From Rhododendron vialii (lineage: Eukaryota; Streptophyta; Magnoliopsida; Ericales; Ericaceae): a stretch of 64,000 nt of DNA. A model generated the notes under the pieces. It was not told the DNA's origin, did not search any database, and saw nothing but the letters and a program-made list of their open reading frames with translations. The position numbers and the translations under genes are program-made. The DNA is taken from positions 5,947,001 to 6,011,000 of the forward strand of contig NC_080557.1 in NCBI RefSeq assembly GCF_030253575.1, given 5' to 3'. Positions 1-12,619 of the stretch are shown piece by piece (position 1 is the first letter of the stretch; every line of letters starts with the position of its first letter).

Positions 1-1709
1 TAGTACAAACACTAAATGGGTGTTGGTTTACAAAGCTATTTTATCTTTGACTAACTGGGTGCTAGTTTGACAATCTTGTTGGAACAAGGAGGGCATAATG
101 AAACGCTTGTGATATGATCCTGCAAAAGCAACAAATGGGTTGTTGATAAGGTAATTTTAACAAGGAATCTAATTAAGGAAGAAATATATCGTGGATAAAC
201 GAATTGTAGTAACAATACTGCAAATATAGTAGATTCCATATTACAACTGCAAATATAATACTCCACAAGTATCTCTCTGATATGAATCAAGATGTCGCAT
301 TCAAGAACGCATGAACTAACAAACAAAAGACAAGTATTCGTAGTTTCAAACCAATTATAACGCACAATGTGCAATACAAATGGGTTGACAAACAAAATTT
401 TAAAATACTTATGACATGCAAAAGTTCATCAAACTTTAGCATTGGGAATCATTTTATGCATAAAAAGTTATTGTTATTCTTGTATTTTTACCCTTAGAAC
501 TAAAATACCACATAAAATATTAATTATTTCTTCTATTTTACTTTTAGATAATAATAAATAAAAAAAATGAGCGGGATGGGGCGGGGTACCCATAAATTAT
601 CCGGTCTGGGGTCGAGAGTGGGGCTAACTTTTCGGGACTGGAGCGGAGTGTGGCAAAACCCGCCCCGTTGCTATTCCTACTCGAAGCCTAGTCTCCGTTG
701 GGAGGTGCGGTGAGCTGACCCATCCAGGCTACCCCTTCGGTGGTTCCAAAGGGTGATCAAGTTAACGATTATTTAGCACGTTTGGTTTTAGTTAAATTCG
801 ATCTTGCAATTCCCGCCAATTAAAATCAGTCTCGGTAAGAAATCCTCCATCTGTATTTTCTCCCTAACAAATTTCCAAATTTAACGAATACCAAAAATTT
901 ATTGGTTCGTTTTGATTTCAGTTTGCCGAAGTTCCTCCTGTTGTGAAGGACGACTCGGGAGACAAATTGGTTCGTCTTTGTGCTATCTCAGGTAATTCTA
1001 CACCCCCTTCTCTTTCAACAAAAATCAGATTGTTTTGTTTCAATACTGCTTTCCCCCCTCTTCTAGAGTTCTTTGGTGGGATTCGGATTGTGCATTTCTC
1101 TTTACTTCTTCCTTTGTTTTCCTTTTGTGTTTTTTCCTTGTGCTGCTGTGCATATCAAGTGTTCGACAAAATATGTCAATCGCAATTTTCATACCTTGGG
1201 GTTTGGTCCATCATTGTCTTTGTACAATTTGCTTACGTATGGGCCATGTGAATCTTGTTCGTAATGTGTATGCATTTTACGTGTTTGACGATTTTCCTCT
1301 TAGTTTCCATTACATGCACTTTTGCTGCTTTAGAGTTGGTGTTTGCTGCTAGGAACATCCATTTGTTTTGTATCCGTAAATTCGAAGCAAAACTGATTTG
1401 GGTGTTCTCCAAATTCAAGCATGTTAATGAACATCAAAATAGCTTTTGTTCCGATAATCATTATGTGAAAAGCATGAGATCATTGCACTCTAGGAAACCA
1501 AGTTTCAACCTCACCTATATTTCCAAAGATAGTATTGGCCGTTACCCAGCAATTGTGTTTTGGAATACGAGCAGATCACTCAGCTGAGCACGACTGAGAC
1601 GAGCTCGAGTTGTGATTCAAATAATTTGGGGTGAACTCACTCGCCCAACTTAAACTGGTCCCTTCTGATGAAGGATATGAGCAGGACAGCATGGGTGACG
1701 AGGTCTGTG
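1..1709. other. Gene-poor stretch, no confident gene
   Basis: AT-rich DNA with only short, low-complexity open frames. A GC-rich patch at about 566-675 has the GGGGCGGGG/CCCGCCCCG look of a transposon end, but I found no target duplication. A possible small exon lies at 922-991: it is preceded by a pyrimidine-rich TTTCAG acceptor, followed by a GTAATT donor, and has one open frame containing EVPPVVKDDSGDKLVRLC. I do not recognise the product. The end of this stretch is the target site of the LTR element that follows. Confidence 0.5.
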
Positions 1710-1714
1710 GTGAC

Positions 1715-2359
1715 TATAGCAGGCCGAGCAGAATGGCTCGTTCCATTCCGAGCGTGATCTAGTAACCGTGGCCGAGGGTTCCTTTTGCCGAGGGTTCCTC
1801 TAATTACATCTTCTTTAATACTCCATTCCCTACACCTGCTCGGGAAGGAGGATACGATCGTTTCGATAGCCGCCGAAGGTCCCACAACATGCTCGGTGCC
1901 GAGCATGGCTTGGCCGACGGTCCAGCTCATCCGCGTCAGAACAGCATTCATGGCTATGATGATGGTCGTGATGTCATCCGAACGGTTATGAGAACAATGA
2001 TGGTGGCACGTGAAGGTGCCAGCTCATCATGAAAACGGTTGCAAAACCCTAAACGTGATGCAACAGTGACATCAGCCGACGCGTGTCGAGCGTTGGTGCA
2101 ATCTTGGAGTCCAAGCGAAGGGTTTCCTATAAATATCCCATTATGCCTTCTTGGATAGGTACGCAAAAAGAAAACCCTAGCTCCCAATCTCTAACTCTTC
2201 CTTGCAAGAAAACTGACTCTTGCACCGGAGGGCCATCCCGGAGAACCTCCGGTGTGGTCTCTTAGTCGTGCTTCGTTTTGCAGGACTGGGCGAAGGAGAC
2301 AAGAGCAAGCCCCAAACCACCATTCAAAAAGGACGAACCACCCAAAATGGAGCCCCACA
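1715..2359 (+). repeat. 5' LTR of element 1
   Basis: Matches 12620-13263 nearly base for base. The first dinucleotide is TA here and TG in the 3' copy, which looks like a C-to-T change on the other strand. It carries the element's promoter and ends in CCCCACA directly before the leader. Confidence 0.95.
2128..2135 (+). promoter_or_regulatory. TATA box of element 1 LTR
   Basis: TATAAATA sits about 410 bp into the LTR. The same box is at 13033-13040 in the 3' LTR. Position and sequence fit the start of the genomic transcript roughly 30 bp downstream; no start site can be read directly. Confidence 0.7.
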
Positions 2360-2362
2360 ATT

Positions 2363-2381
2363 TGGTGAACCTGACGTGAAC
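2363..2381 (+). other. Probable primer-binding site of element 1
   Basis: TGGTGAACCTGACGTGAAC begins four bases after the LTR end. It starts with TGG, complementary to a tRNA CCA end, followed by a stretch that could pair with an acceptor stem and T-arm. I have not assigned the tRNA. Confidence 0.55.
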
Positions 2382-2481
2382 TTGATTTTCAGATCCACGG
2401 CGGCTCCTCCACCTCGACCGCCTCGTTCGTACCTAAAAACCTCACCCCCTCGAGATCTCCACTAGTCTCCTCCAAAGAAAA

Positions 2482-5400
2482 ATGGGCGGAGCTCCACCAC
2501 CACCTCCTCTTTTTCAACCCCTCAGCTCCTCTTTGCACATCACCTCTGAGACCGGTATCAACGCTGCCTCCCCATCTCACCCTCCTGGATTTACTCCTCC
2601 AGGCGTAAGCTCTTCCATCCAACGTCCAGTAGGTCTGAGCAAAGATGCTCTAGCATACGTTCAACTGCTAGAGCAGCAACAAGAACAGACCAACGCTGAT
2701 GTAGCCGTCCTACGAATGGAGATCGAAAAAATTAAGGCCAAAGAATTCCCAACGGTCTCCCACTCTGGATCTCAGGATCGGCGCCGGAGAGGAAATTTGC
2801 CGCCCCCTCCGCCTTTGGGTATTGATGCACGGCCAAAAAGAATCTCAGTCCACGACCGCCTGGACCCACCATTGACGGACCATCGAACTGGGGACAGCGC
2901 TCGCCTTAGGCAGCAGCTCTCATCAGTTCATAAACGTCTCGGCAATGGTGCGGGACATACAGGCAGAGAAGGACGACGAGAGGGGAGCCCGCATACTGTC
3001 TTCTCCAGTTCATCGGCTGGAGACGAATACTCCCACGGCTCCCAAAGCTACGATACCGTGGAATTCCAAGACAACGATCAAGCTCTCATCCCATACAAAT
3101 CCGAACGGCAAAGAAGCCGAACGCCAAGAAGAAACGGGAAAGGTCCCCAGAGCCATCGGATCGAACACGATGAAGTCCCTCGGGAAAAGGCCTATGAAGG
3201 ACGAGCAACAAATTCAGTCAGCGCTCGGAGGCTAAACCGTGAAAGAAGCGTAAGTGTCGTCGTTCGGCAAGACGATCGCCCTAGCCGACGAAGAGTTTAC
3301 CATACCGAAAATCTTCCAGAAGAAGACTACGGAAAGGTCCCCATAGAAAAGAGGGAGAGGGGATTCCAACGTCGGCAGGATGAGAACGAACGAAAACAAA
3401 GAGAACAGGAATGCCGAGCATCAAAGAAGTCTCGAAACGCTCGGGAAGGTCTTCCCCCTCGGCCAACCCACGAGTACCAATTGAAAAAGCTGACAGAATC
3501 ACCCTTCTCGGCCAAGATCCAAGCCACTTTGCCGAAGCTAGGTCTACATCTTCCAAAATTCCAGAAGTTCGATCCCAGCACGACCGAGGCATACACCCAT
3601 CTCATCAGCTACAGAAGCACCATCTCATGCGTCACCGACGATGATGCCATCATGTGCAAAGCATTCCCCTCGAGTCTTGGGCGCCTCGGCTTACTTTGGT
3701 TCAACCAATTAGAGGCTGGATCGATCCATAGTTTCAAAGAGCTTGAAAGAGCTTTTAACTATCGGTTCATCACTAGCAACAAGCAAGCTAAAGAAGAAGA
3801 TGCCTTAGCCCAGATGAGAAAGAGGCCCGGCGAGACGCTTCGGAAGTATGCCGAACGTTACTGGCAGCTATTTAACGAGATACCCGGTGTTGATCAATAC
3901 TGGGCGGCAAGGAATTTTAAGAATGGTTTGGAAACTGGAAGCAAGATCTTGGATGAGCTGGCAATAAGGGCGCCTCATGGAATGAATGAGCTAATGAGGA
4001 CGGTAGAGCAGTTCTGTTCCTACGAAGAGTTCCTTGCCGAACGAGAACTTCAAGGAGGACAAAACTCAATTATACCTCAAAGCCTTCATGTCCCCACGCC
4101 CCAAATCGCACCACCGAAGCCTGTGGTCGCTGTCCAGCCGAAGAAGCAGGTCAACACAGTCAAGGTGGCAAACAAAAAGGGGCCGAAAGCTCATGACTAT
4201 GTAGCTGAAACCACAGTTTTCAAAGAGCCAATTTATTTCCTCCTCCGTACAATAGAGAGGGAACCGTTCTTCGCCTGGCCGAACCCTCCCAAATTGAACA
4301 CCGAAGAAGGAAACAACAACAATCGGAAGAGATGCTCGTACCATAATGAGCTCGGGCATTACACCACTGCTTGCGCTCCCTATAAGGCACTGTTGGAAAA
4401 TCTGGCGGCACAAGGACTTCTTGATGATCATATCGATTGGACAAAGACGCCGAAGAGACAGCCGAACGCTGCCGGACAAAACCTTATTCCGCGTCCAGTC
4501 GGAGTAATCAATGTTATTCATGGGTCAACAACAAAGGAGGCAGCAAGACAGCTTCGTCAAGAGCTTGTCAAAGCTGAGAAAGTTACCCAAATTTTTTCCA
4601 TCAATCGTGCTCCAAAACGAGTCAAAACGCTTGAGCGTCCTTGGTCAATCACCTTCACCGAGCAAGATTTACAACGTGTTCAAACACCCCATAGCGACGC
4701 TCTGGTGGTCACAATCCAAATCTCAACTCACTCTGTTAAAAGGGTGTTGATTGATCAAGGAAGCTCGGCAGAAGTAATGTACCTGTCTCTCTTTAAGGAA
4801 CTCAAAATTCCTGAATCGTGCCTTCTCCCCGCTGAAGTCCTTCTTATCGGATTCAATGGCACTCCCGTTTGGCCTATTGGACGGATTACCCTCCCTGTTG
4901 TCACAGGCTCGGTTGCTTCTAATTTGGAGTTTGTCGTTGTGGACGCCCCGAGCCCATACAACGCGATCCTCGGCCGAAATTGGCTTCATTCAATAAAAGC
5001 CGTCGCCTCAACCTACCACCAGGTGGTCAGATACATCGGCGCCAACGGCAGACAGGAAGACCTATTTGGAGATCAGTTACAAGCCAGACAGTGTTACGTC
5101 TCGGCCATTGGAAAGTCATCATGCACCAGAAGAGTACATTGGGTTGAAGTCCCCGACAAACCAGTTCTTGAAGACGTCGGATCTCTTCCTGAAGAGAAAT
5201 CAGTTGAGGATCTTATCAAATTCCCTCTTAACGACGATGCATCACGTTATTTCATGCTCGGCGCTGGTCTATCCCAAGCCGAGAGTGAAGAAACCTTGCA
5301 GTTCCTAAAAAGTAACATCGAAGTTTTTGCATGGACACCGTACGAAATGCCAGGCATTGACCCAAAGCTTATCCAGCACTCCCTTAAAGTTTCAAAATCA

Positions 5401-6828
5401 GCAAAGCCTGTAATTCAGAAGCCTCGGCGGTCAGCCAGCATTCACGCCGACGCAGTTAACGAAGAAGTCGGCAAACTCCTCGAGGCTGGCGCCATCAAAG
5501 AAGTACAATACCCCACTTGGCTCGCAAACCCTGTGGTGGTGAAAAAGAAGAATGGAAAATGGAGAGTTTGCGTGGACTACACCAACCTGAATGACGCTTG
5601 TCCGAAAGACTGCCTTCCCCTTCCAAAAATTGATCAACTGGTAGATGCAACGGCGGGTCATGCTCGGCTGAGTTTCTTGGATGCTTACCGAGGCTATCAC
5701 CAGATAGCCATGGATCCCGACGACATGGAAAAGACTGCATTCATCACACCCAGGGGCCTCTTCTGCTACCTAGTTATGCCGTTCGGCCTTAAGAATGCTG
5801 GTGCCACATTCCAAAGAATGGTATACTTGTTGTTCGGAATTCTCATCGGAGAAATCATGGAAGCTTATATCGACGATATGGTGGTGAAAAGTCTCAAGGC
5901 TGAGAATCACCTCTCTCATCTAGCTGAAGTCTTTGCAATCTTGAAAAAGCACAAGCTACGGCTTAACGCCGACAAGTGCGCCTTCGGAGTTAGCTCAGGG
6001 AAGTTCCTCGGCTACTTGGTTACTCGGCGCGGTATCGAGGCAGATCCGAACCAGATCTTCGCTATTCAGCAATTAAAACCACCATCCACTCCTCGGGAAA
6101 TTCAGAAGCTAACGGGGATGGCTGCGGCTCTCAACAGGTTTATTAGCCGCTCGTCGGATAAATGCCATGTCTTCTTCCAAACTCTCAAGAAACAAAGCCG
6201 ACGAAGTTTCAAATGGACGGAAGATTGTGATGCAGCCCTCGCCGAGCTAAAATCTTATCTCAGTTCGGCCCCACTTCTTGTCAAACCAGTAGCTTTCGAA
6301 ACTCTTCATCTCTATCTAGCTGTCTCTCCACACGCCGTGAGCTCGGCTCTTGTCCGACGGGAAGGCCTTGAGGACCAACCAATCTACTTTTCTAGCCGAA
6401 CCTTGCTCCCAGCACAGACCAGGTATCTGCCATTGGAGAAGCTTCTTCTAGCATTGGTTACAGCAGCTCGGAAATTGCTCCCTTATTTTCAAGAGCACCC
6501 CATCATAGTTCTCACCGAGTTTCCACTTAAGAACCTCTTGAGGAAGGCTGATCTATCTAGCAGAGTATCTCAATGGGCAGTCGAATTAGCAAATTTTGAT
6601 ATCCACTTTGAGCCTCGAACTGCAATCAAGGCACAAGTATTGGCAGACTTTATTGCTGAATTCACCCCTGGAAGCCCGGACGAGGAAGCACTGGTAAAGC
6701 CTAATTACGGATGCTGGAACAACAAGAGGCTCGGAAAGTTTGGAACTTATTTAGCGGAGACGTTTGGAAGTTGCACGTCGACGGGGCATCAAACAGCAAC
6801 GGCTCGGGCGCAGGGGTCGTTCTTGTAA
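2482..6828 (+). CDS. Gag-protease-reverse transcriptase-RNase H polyprotein of element 1
   Basis: One open frame of 1448 residues. Residues about 20-340 are a charged, proline- and arginine-rich leader. A retrotransposon Gag domain lies at about 355-475 (motifs LGLLWFNQL and [10 protein letters not shown]). A zinc finger of the form C-X2-H-X4-H-X4-C is near 617-630, in place of the usual CCHC knuckle. The aspartic protease has DQGSSAEV near 756. Reverse transcriptase covers about 985-1180, with [15 protein letters not shown] and the catalytic YIDD near 1129. RNase H follows to about 1393. The last 30 or so residues look out of frame: the second RNase H and integrase continue in another frame from 6711. 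The start is the first ATG after the LTR leader. The product would assemble cytoplasmic particles and copy the element RNA. Confidence 0.93.
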   Translation: MGGAPPPPPLFQPLSSSLHITSETGINAASPSHPPGFTPPGVSSSIQRPVGLSKDALAYVQLLEQQQEQTNADVAVLRMEIEKIKAKEFPTVSHSGSQDRRRRGNLPPPPPLGIDARPKRISVHDRLDPPLTDHRTGDSARLRQQLSSVHKRLGNGAGHTGREGRREGSPHTVFSSSSAGDEYSHGSQSYDTVEFQDNDQALIPYKSERQRSRTPRRNGKGPQSHRIEHDEVPREKAYEGRATNSVSARRLNRERSVSVVVRQDDRPSRRRVYHTENLPEEDYGKVPIEKRERGFQRRQDENERKQREQECRASKKSRNAREGLPPRPTHEYQLKKLTESPFSAKIQATLPKLGLHLPKFQKFDPSTTEAYTHLISYRSTISCVTDDDAIMCKAFPSSLGRLGLLWFNQLEAGSIHSFKELERAFNYRFITSNKQAKEEDALAQMRKRPGETLRKYAERYWQLFNEIPGVDQYWAARNFKNGLETGSKILDELAIRAPHGMNELMRTVEQFCSYEEFLAERELQGGQNSIIPQSLHVPTPQIAPPKPVVAVQPKKQVNTVKVANKKGPKAHDYVAETTVFKEPIYFLLRTIEREPFFAWPNPPKLNTEEGNNNNRKRCSYHNELGHYTTACAPYKALLENLAAQGLLDDHIDWTKTPKRQPNAAGQNLIPRPVGVINVIHGSTTKEAARQLRQELVKAEKVTQIFSINRAPKRVKTLERPWSITFTEQDLQRVQTPHSDALVVTIQISTHSVKRVLIDQGSSAEVMYLSLFKELKIPESCLLPAEVLLIGFNGTPVWPIGRITLPVVTGSVASNLEFVVVDAPSPYNAILGRNWLHSIKAVASTYHQVVRYIGANGRQEDLFGDQLQARQCYVSAIGKSSCTRRVHWVEVPDKPVLEDVGSLPEEKSVEDLIKFPLNDDASRYFMLGAGLSQAESEETLQFLKSNIEVFAWTPYEMPGIDPKLIQHSLKVSKSAKPVIQKPRRSASIHADAVNEEVGKLLEAGAIKEVQYPTWLANPVVVKKKNGKWRVCVDYTNLNDACPKDCLPLPKIDQLVDATAGHARLSFLDAYRGYHQIAMDPDDMEKTAFITPRGLFCYLVMPFGLKNAGATFQRMVYLLFGILIGEIMEAYIDDMVVKSLKAENHLSHLAEVFAILKKHKLRLNADKCAFGVSSGKFLGYLVTRRGIEADPNQIFAIQQLKPPSTPREIQKLTGMAAALNRFISRSSDKCHVFFQTLKKQSRRSFKWTEDCDAALAELKSYLSSAPLLVKPVAFETLHLYLAVSPHAVSSALVRREGLEDQPIYFSSRTLLPAQTRYLPLEKLLLALVTAARKLLPYFQEHPIIVLTEFPLKNLLRKADLSSRVSQWAVELANFDIHFEPRTAIKAQVLADFIAEFTPGSPDEEALVKPNYGCWNNKRLGKFGTYLAETFGSCTSTGHQTATARAQGSFL

Positions 6829-8471
6829 ACCCTTGTGGCGTCCTTCATGAAAGTGCTATCACAATCAACTTCCAAGCCACAAACAACGAAGCCGAATATG
6901 AGGCTCTGATTGCTGGTCTCCGAGCCGCGGCAAGTTTACAAGTTGAAGATCTACAAGTGTTCTGCGACTCTCAGCTGATCGTCAACCAAGTAACAGGTGA
7001 TTATGAAGCTCGGGACCCAAGAATGATTAAGTATCAAGCTACCGCTCTAGAGATAATCCGAGGGTTCAAAGGATTCCAAATCGAACAGATCAACAGAGAG
7101 AACAACGCTCATGCCGATGCTCTTGCAAGTTTGGCCTCGGCAAGCAAAGCATCTGAATACCGACATATCAGCCTCGGCGAGATCCACGAGCCGAGCTTTG
7201 AAGTATCGAAAGAAGTATACAACATTTCCCTCGGCCCAAGTTGGATGGATGAAATCATCTCATTTCTCAAAGATGATACTCTTCCCTCTGACAAAAAGGA
7301 GGCCCACCGTGTACGCAACAAAGCAGCCTACTACTGGATCTCTGAGCTCGGCCAACTCTACAGAAAAAGCTTCACTGGGCCATATCTTCGGGTTGTTCAC
7401 CCAACCGAGGTCCCGATTATTTTAACCGAGCTCCACTCTGGCAGCTGCGGTTGTCACTCTGGCGGCCGTTCCCTATGTCAAAGAGCTCTCAGTCAGGGAT
7501 ACTTTTGGAAAGGAATGAAGAAGGATTGTGAAGAGGTGGTCAGAAAGTGCAAGCCTTGCCAACTTTTCTCCCCCATACCAAGGCAACCAGCTCAATCTCT
7601 CAAACCTATCACTAGTCCATGGCCCTTTGCTCAGTGGGGCTTGGATATAGTAGGCAAACTTCCAACTGCCCCTGGGGGCTTCAAGTTCTTGATCACTGCA
7701 ACGGATTACTTCTCAAAATGGGTGGAAGCCGAACCATTAGTCACAACAACTGAAACTGACGTTCGGCGATTCGTTTGGAGGAACATTGTCACAAGGTTCG
7801 GCGTGCCTTATGCTATTGTATCGGATAACGGCTCACAATTCGTCGGTAAGGAATTAACTGGACTCTGTGCTGAGTTTGGAATTAGATTTTTCAATTCAAC
7901 CCCATCCTATCCCCAGGGCAACGGCCAGGCCGAGGCCACTAACAAAACTGTTTGCGCTGGCATCAAACGTCGGCTGGACTCTAAACGAGGAAAATGGGCC
8001 GAAGAACTTCCTAGGGTCCTTTGGGCCTACCGCTCCACTCCCAGACGCTCTACCGGCCAAACTCCCTTTGCAATGGCCTTCGGCATGGAGGCTGTCATAC
8101 CACTGGAATCGAAGTTCCCGACCCTGCGCACCGAAACTTTTGATCTAGAATCTAACAATAATGCAGTGGCAACCGAGCTAATCTTAGCCGAAGAAAAGCG
8201 AGACGATGCTCAGCTCAAGTTAGCCAACTATCAGCAAGAAGTCGCTCGGGGCTACAATCGAAGCGTAAGGCTTAAGAAGTTCAGAACCGACGACTGGGTC
8301 TGGAGGAAGGTTGTCCGAGCCAATCAAAAGACAAAATTCAAACCAAATTGGGAAGGACCCTACAGGGTGATTAAAGAGGTCGGCAATGGCTCGTACAAGT
8401 TAGAAGACAAAGAAGGAAGGGAAATTGAAAATCCCTGGAATGCTCTGAATCTCAGGAAGGCCTACCTTTGA
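6711..8471 (+). CDS. Second RNase H and integrase of element 1
   Basis: A 586-residue open frame overlapping the previous one by 118 bp in a different frame. Residues about 18-145 form an archaeal-type RNase H ([43 protein letters not shown]), the hallmark of Tat elements. The integrase zinc-binding region (H-H-C-C) is at about 237-285. The catalytic core has Asp in WGLDIVG, Asp in IVSDNGSQF and Glu in [11 protein letters not shown]. The C-terminal region ends in a GPYRVIKEV-type strand. No natural start is needed if the chain is made from the upstream frame by frameshifting; otherwise one indel near 6700 separated it from the rest of Pol. Confidence 0.92.
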   Translation: MLEQQEARKVWNLFSGDVWKLHVDGASNSNGSGAGVVLVNPCGVLHESAITINFQATNNEAEYEALIAGLRAAASLQVEDLQVFCDSQLIVNQVTGDYEARDPRMIKYQATALEIIRGFKGFQIEQINRENNAHADALASLASASKASEYRHISLGEIHEPSFEVSKEVYNISLGPSWMDEIISFLKDDTLPSDKKEAHRVRNKAAYYWISELGQLYRKSFTGPYLRVVHPTEVPIILTELHSGSCGCHSGGRSLCQRALSQGYFWKGMKKDCEEVVRKCKPCQLFSPIPRQPAQSLKPITSPWPFAQWGLDIVGKLPTAPGGFKFLITATDYFSKWVEAEPLVTTTETDVRRFVWRNIVTRFGVPYAIVSDNGSQFVGKELTGLCAEFGIRFFNSTPSYPQGNGQAEATNKTVCAGIKRRLDSKRGKWAEELPRVLWAYRSTPRRSTGQTPFAMAFGMEAVIPLESKFPTLRTETFDLESNNNAVATELILAEEKRDDAQLKLANYQQEVARGYNRSVRLKKFRTDDWVWRKVVRANQKTKFKPNWEGPYRVIKEVGNGSYKLEDKEGREIENPWNALNLRKAYL

Positions 8472-9357
8472 ACTCTCGTTGATCGCACTCTATCACACCA
8501 CCTATCAAGTCTATTACTTTTCCCTTACCAAAGTGCTGTACTTGTCTTGGCAATCTTTTTAATGAAAAGTATCTCCTACTTCTGAAGCATCAGTGTTCTT
8601 CATATTTGATTACAATGATTCAAAATTTCAATCAGTATAAGCTCGGTATTCTAAACAGTTACAGCTACGTTCGGATTTCTTTACTACAAACACGATTATG
8701 GCTCGGACAATTTGATTTCCAGCCACAACTCGATTAAACAAATTGGTTCGGCAATGTCCACCCCTAGAACATTTACTTAACATATTGCCTTGGTACAAGG
8801 CTGGCATTTTGAGCCGAGCCTTATACCAGCATTGGGGCTGTTTTGAGTAAATCATAAACAACTCAGACAACTTAACGTCCAAACAGAAAGCAATAGATGA
8901 ACTTGAAAGTTTATCCTCAGTACGGCTATGTTCATAATTTGACTTGAACTAAATGGCCACATCAAACAATTACTCTACCTATTACCTTGGCATAAGACTG
9001 GCATTTTAAGCCGAGCCTTAAACCAAAGTAGGGGCTATCATATGAGTAACTATCAAAACTTTCAAAACAAACCAAGATTGTTTAACCCTCGGCAGCCAAA
9101 ACCAGAAAATATTTCTAAGGCATGAAGAAATATTCAGTGCAAAAACAAAGTTGGAATTTTTTCTAAGTCATTCAAACACAAACTTGAAATTCAGAATCTC
9201 CTACCCAGAGGGCTCGGCTTGGTAAAACGTTCGATGCCGACCCCCTTTAAACTATTACATCTGGCATGGCAAAACCCCAAATGTTCGGTGCCATCCAGTC
9301 CAAAAGCAAAGTTCAAAAATATTCAGAAACAAAACAAAATGAAACTTAAAGTGAATC
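8472..9357. other. Spacer between pol and the antisense gene of element 1
   Basis: No convincing coding frame. Two diverged copies of a segment meaning roughly 'ccttgg...aaggctggcattttgagccgagcctta' occur near 8790-8840 and 8984-9035, a short internal duplication. This should hold the 3' ends of both the sense pol and the antisense transcript, which converge here. Confidence 0.5.
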
Positions 9358-11678
9358 CTAAACTTGGGCATCTTCCGCAACTTTATCTTGAGCCTCGGGA
9401 CAGCTTTCGGCATCGGCAACCTTCTCCTGTTGATCGAGGCCAGGCACATCGGTCATCTCTTCATCATCATCTTCAGGAGGAAGAGGCTGACACTTCTCCT
9501 CCGTGTACGGAAGGTCAAGGTCTGGCAATGCCGGCTCGGGAAGTTGCTTCAGAAAACCCGACTCAGGTTGAATGGCCATAACACCGGCCATGGCGTCGGC
9601 ACCGGCAGAATACCCCAGCTTGAAAAAGTCAGGTAAACGAGCTTCGAGCTCGTCGTTTACCATCTTGTGAGCAATCTGGGTATACTCCAGCGCGGCTCGG
9701 TTAATTCCAGCCTCATAGCCTTTGGCGTCAGCAGCCTTGAGCTTCTCCTTCTCTTCCCTTCTCATCTTTTCGGCATCAGCCTCGGCAGCGGCCTTAACGT
9801 CGGCCAGCTCCTTCTTCAGCCGCTCCAGCTCTGCTTCCGCATCTTTTGCCTGCTGATCTGAGATCCTCCATTTGGTTCGGTAGGAATCTCGGTCAGACCT
9901 GTACCGTTCACGCTCGGCAGTAACTTTGGTGGCCTTGTCATATGCTTTCAGGGCAGCCTGTCTAGCCTGTCAGAACATGGGAGTAAAAGATTACCACAAA
10001 GCAAGTGCAAAGCAAAAATCACAAATACAAAAAAGTAAGCACAAGTAATACCTGCACAAGATGCGAGCACATTTCCCCGAGCCCTGGGATCAGGTCGGTT
10101 TGCACTTGATCGTAGTCTCTCGGGAGAGCTAGACCCCTGAGGAGCGTCACTGCAAGATTTGGTTCTTCCTTAACGGAATCACTCAATTGCAAGACCCTTC
10201 CGTCAGACATTGTGTAGGAAGGGCTGAATTGCCGTCGGATTGCAGCTTCGGTTGCAGGATCGGTAAGATCGATGTGAGGCTCGGGAAGATTCCTTTGCTC
10301 TTTGGGAGGAGAGGCTCGGGCAACGCTCGAGGGAGCTGACTGAGAAGGGTTCGACAGAAGAACATCCTCAGATGTCTTCTGTCTCTTCTCTTTCTGTTGG
10401 GGCTGCTGGTCCGAAGAGCCTCGGCTCCGAGCCGGGTTTGCCGACTTTGTCGGTATCACTGGCCTTGGAATGTTTCTTCTCGACATGTCTTGGGCAGCAG
10501 CGTCAGTTAAATCGTCGGATCTAAAGGGAGTAAGCCACTCCTCGGCGGTATATCCGATCTTCGGCAACCGAACACCTTGCTGCCGCTTCTCCCGAACGTT
10601 TTCAATGTAAGAAGCTCCCCCCTTTTTCGATGCTCCGGTTGTCTTGGAGGCACCCGCTTTCTTCTTCTTTGGTTCGGGTTCGGCTTCTTTACTCTTCTCT
10701 TTCCGTCTTAGCACGCCCTTGTATGAAGGTTTGTAGTCGAGAAGGGTTGGAGCGTGTCGGCAAGCTTGGGCGAGAAGCGTGTCGCAAGCTTTCTCTCGGG
10801 AATTTGTATTCAGTCCCTTCGATATAGGACCGAGCTCTGCAAAAACAAACAGCAATTCAAGAAATACTCTCATAAGAAGAGAAGACAAAACTAAAGCGTA
10901 ATTAACGACTTAAGCACGATTCGGTCTGATTACCTCTTGTATCAGCAACTTTCGGAACGGCGTACCGACGAAGACCGTCGCCGAACTCAAAGTTTCCATG
11001 CACTTCGAGGTAAAAATCGGCCCATTTATCCGTGTCGGATAGACCTTCGATCAAGGGGATCTTTTTAGGTCGGGTTGAAAGATACCGACGACCAGATTTG
11101 CCATGACGAGACATGGTGTAGGTAAAGAAAAGGTCCGTCGGCTTGAAGTCCAGATTTTGGCTCTCCATCAGGGCAATTACCGACATGATGATTCGGTAAC
11201 TGTTGATTGCCAATTGATGGGGAGCCAAGCTAAACTTCCATAGTATCTCCCTAAGGAAAGGGTGAAGGGGGAACCGTAGCCCGGCCTCGCAGATGGCCAT
11301 TAGGGGCACGGTTATGTGCTCGGGACGGTGATCCCTGTGGTCCTTTATATCGGTGCTTTTGACTCTGTGAATCAGAACGTCGTCGGGAATGTCGAACTTC
11401 CTACGGAACGCTGCATACTCTCCCGGATCGCCACTAAAGTAGTGGGCATAAGGGCATAACAGTCCCTTGTCAAAGAGGTCAGCATCGCTCGGCGCCGACG
11501 TTGAAGCCTCGGTTCCTGACATAAGCCTAGATTTGGCCTCTTGTCCCACGAGTGGCTCGGTCTCAGATTGGGTGTCTGAAGAGAAACTAATCTCCGGCTC
11601 TGTAATAAATCCATCTGCAGCATACTCGTAGTTGCGCTCGGCGTTAGAGTCGTCTGTCACTGGAGAAGTTGCCGACAT
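9358..11678 (-). CDS. Spliced antisense gene of element 1, transposase_28/plant-mobile-domain-like protein
   Basis: Coding exons on the minus strand are 11678-10934, 10836-10052 and 9966-9358. They sum to 2139 nt, exactly 713 codons with stop. Junctions have standard signals: donor GAG|GTAATC, acceptor TTGCAG|AG, donor TGCAG|GTATTA, acceptor GACAG|GC. Frame is kept across each. An upstream non-coding exon ends at 12204 (CAG|GTATGT) and joins at 11815; its frame also reads through, but the first ATG of the transcript is at 11678. Residues about 85-235 resemble the 'putative gypsy type transposon' family (DIPDDVLIHR, GLRFPLHPFL, LAPHQLAINSY). The middle is Ser/Pro/Lys-rich. Residues about 511-590 are a charged coiled coil, and the tail is acidic. 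The function is unknown. Confidence 0.82.
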
Positions 11679-11815
11679 CCTTGTTGAAGAAGATACAACC
11701 GCTCGGCTATTCCTCAACCTACGCCACTCGATAAGTTCGCTGAGGAATTGACGATCGGATTCGGTTTCCGAGCAATCCGAGTCTGATGACACGTCGATGA
11801 CCTCGTGAGCCAGAC

Positions 11816-12203
11816 CTAGGAAAAGAACAAAGGGGTATTAAGCTAGAGAAATCTGCGTCGGCAAAGAAGATCGTGTGGAAGTACGGTTCATCTTATCGGC
11901 TCACGAGTCATATTCTAACCTATAGTGGGCTCGGTACTCCTACAAAGACTCTCCTACGTTCGGCAAAATAAGAGGGTTGGGGAACGTTCGGTAATTTATC
12001 CCTAATAAATAAATCGTTCGGCTGAGCCCCAGATGTCCTATGGGGGCTCGGAAGAACAGGATGAGTTCAGGGATGAACATCATCGTTCTCCCCAGAAATC
12101 CACTATTCATACAGTACAAAAAACTCAAAAATCATCCCAAAAACCCAGAAAATAAGCATAAAAAGCGAGAGAAAGACTAAAACGACAAGAATCGATGACA
12201 TAC
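11816..12203 (-). other. Leader intron of the antisense gene of element 1
   Basis: Bounded on the minus strand by CAG|GTATGT at the 12204/12203 junction and CCTAG|GT at 11816/11815. No ATG occurs in the exon upstream of it after the TATA box, so the first exon would be untranslated. Inferred from splice signals only. Confidence 0.6.
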
Positions 12204-12342
12204 CTGAAGATTTCAGTTGATTTGGGGCTTGAAGTTGAGGATTTGGATTCAAGCTGAGCTCTGGAACGGAAATGAAGAGAAAGAAGGTCCAAGCGCTAGA
12301 GAGAGAAAGTGCAGGAGAACTTTCTCTCTCCTCCTTCACCGG

Positions 12343-12350
12343 TATTTATA
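12343..12350 (-). promoter_or_regulatory. Antisense TATA box of element 1
   Basis: On the minus strand the sequence reads CTTATAAATACC. It lies about 270 bp inside the 3' LTR, with the first donor site 139 bp downstream. A start near 12315 would give a first exon of about 110 bp. This makes the antisense gene independent of the LTR promoter. Inferred from motif and position. Confidence 0.6.
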
Positions 12351-12619
12351 AGCAGAGCAGGCCTTTTCGAATTTCCCGCCCATCATTTCACCGCCGAACC
12401 CCTCGCCAACCTCTACGTGACACGTGGCAACTGAAGCCCTTGCCCATGGCAGCCGTCCCCTCGTCTGCCCAGATGTCCTTTCAACTGACGCACCCGTTCG
12501 AATACTCGACAGCTGTTACCCAATCTGGGGCTCGGATTTTTCTGCCGAAGGTTCAAGCTCGGCCAAGTTTTGAATCAACCCATACCGAGTGAAAAGCTTC
12601 GGCATGGTTGAGGGGCTAT

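Noticed and set aside
943-1587. Several overlapping plus-strand open frames of about 100 codons
   Set aside because: Hydrophobic, T-rich translations in three frames at once; they look like low-complexity intronic DNA rather than genes.
2945-5740. Other-frame ORFs within gag-pol of element 1
   Set aside because: Short, overlap the 1448-residue frame, and carry no known domain.
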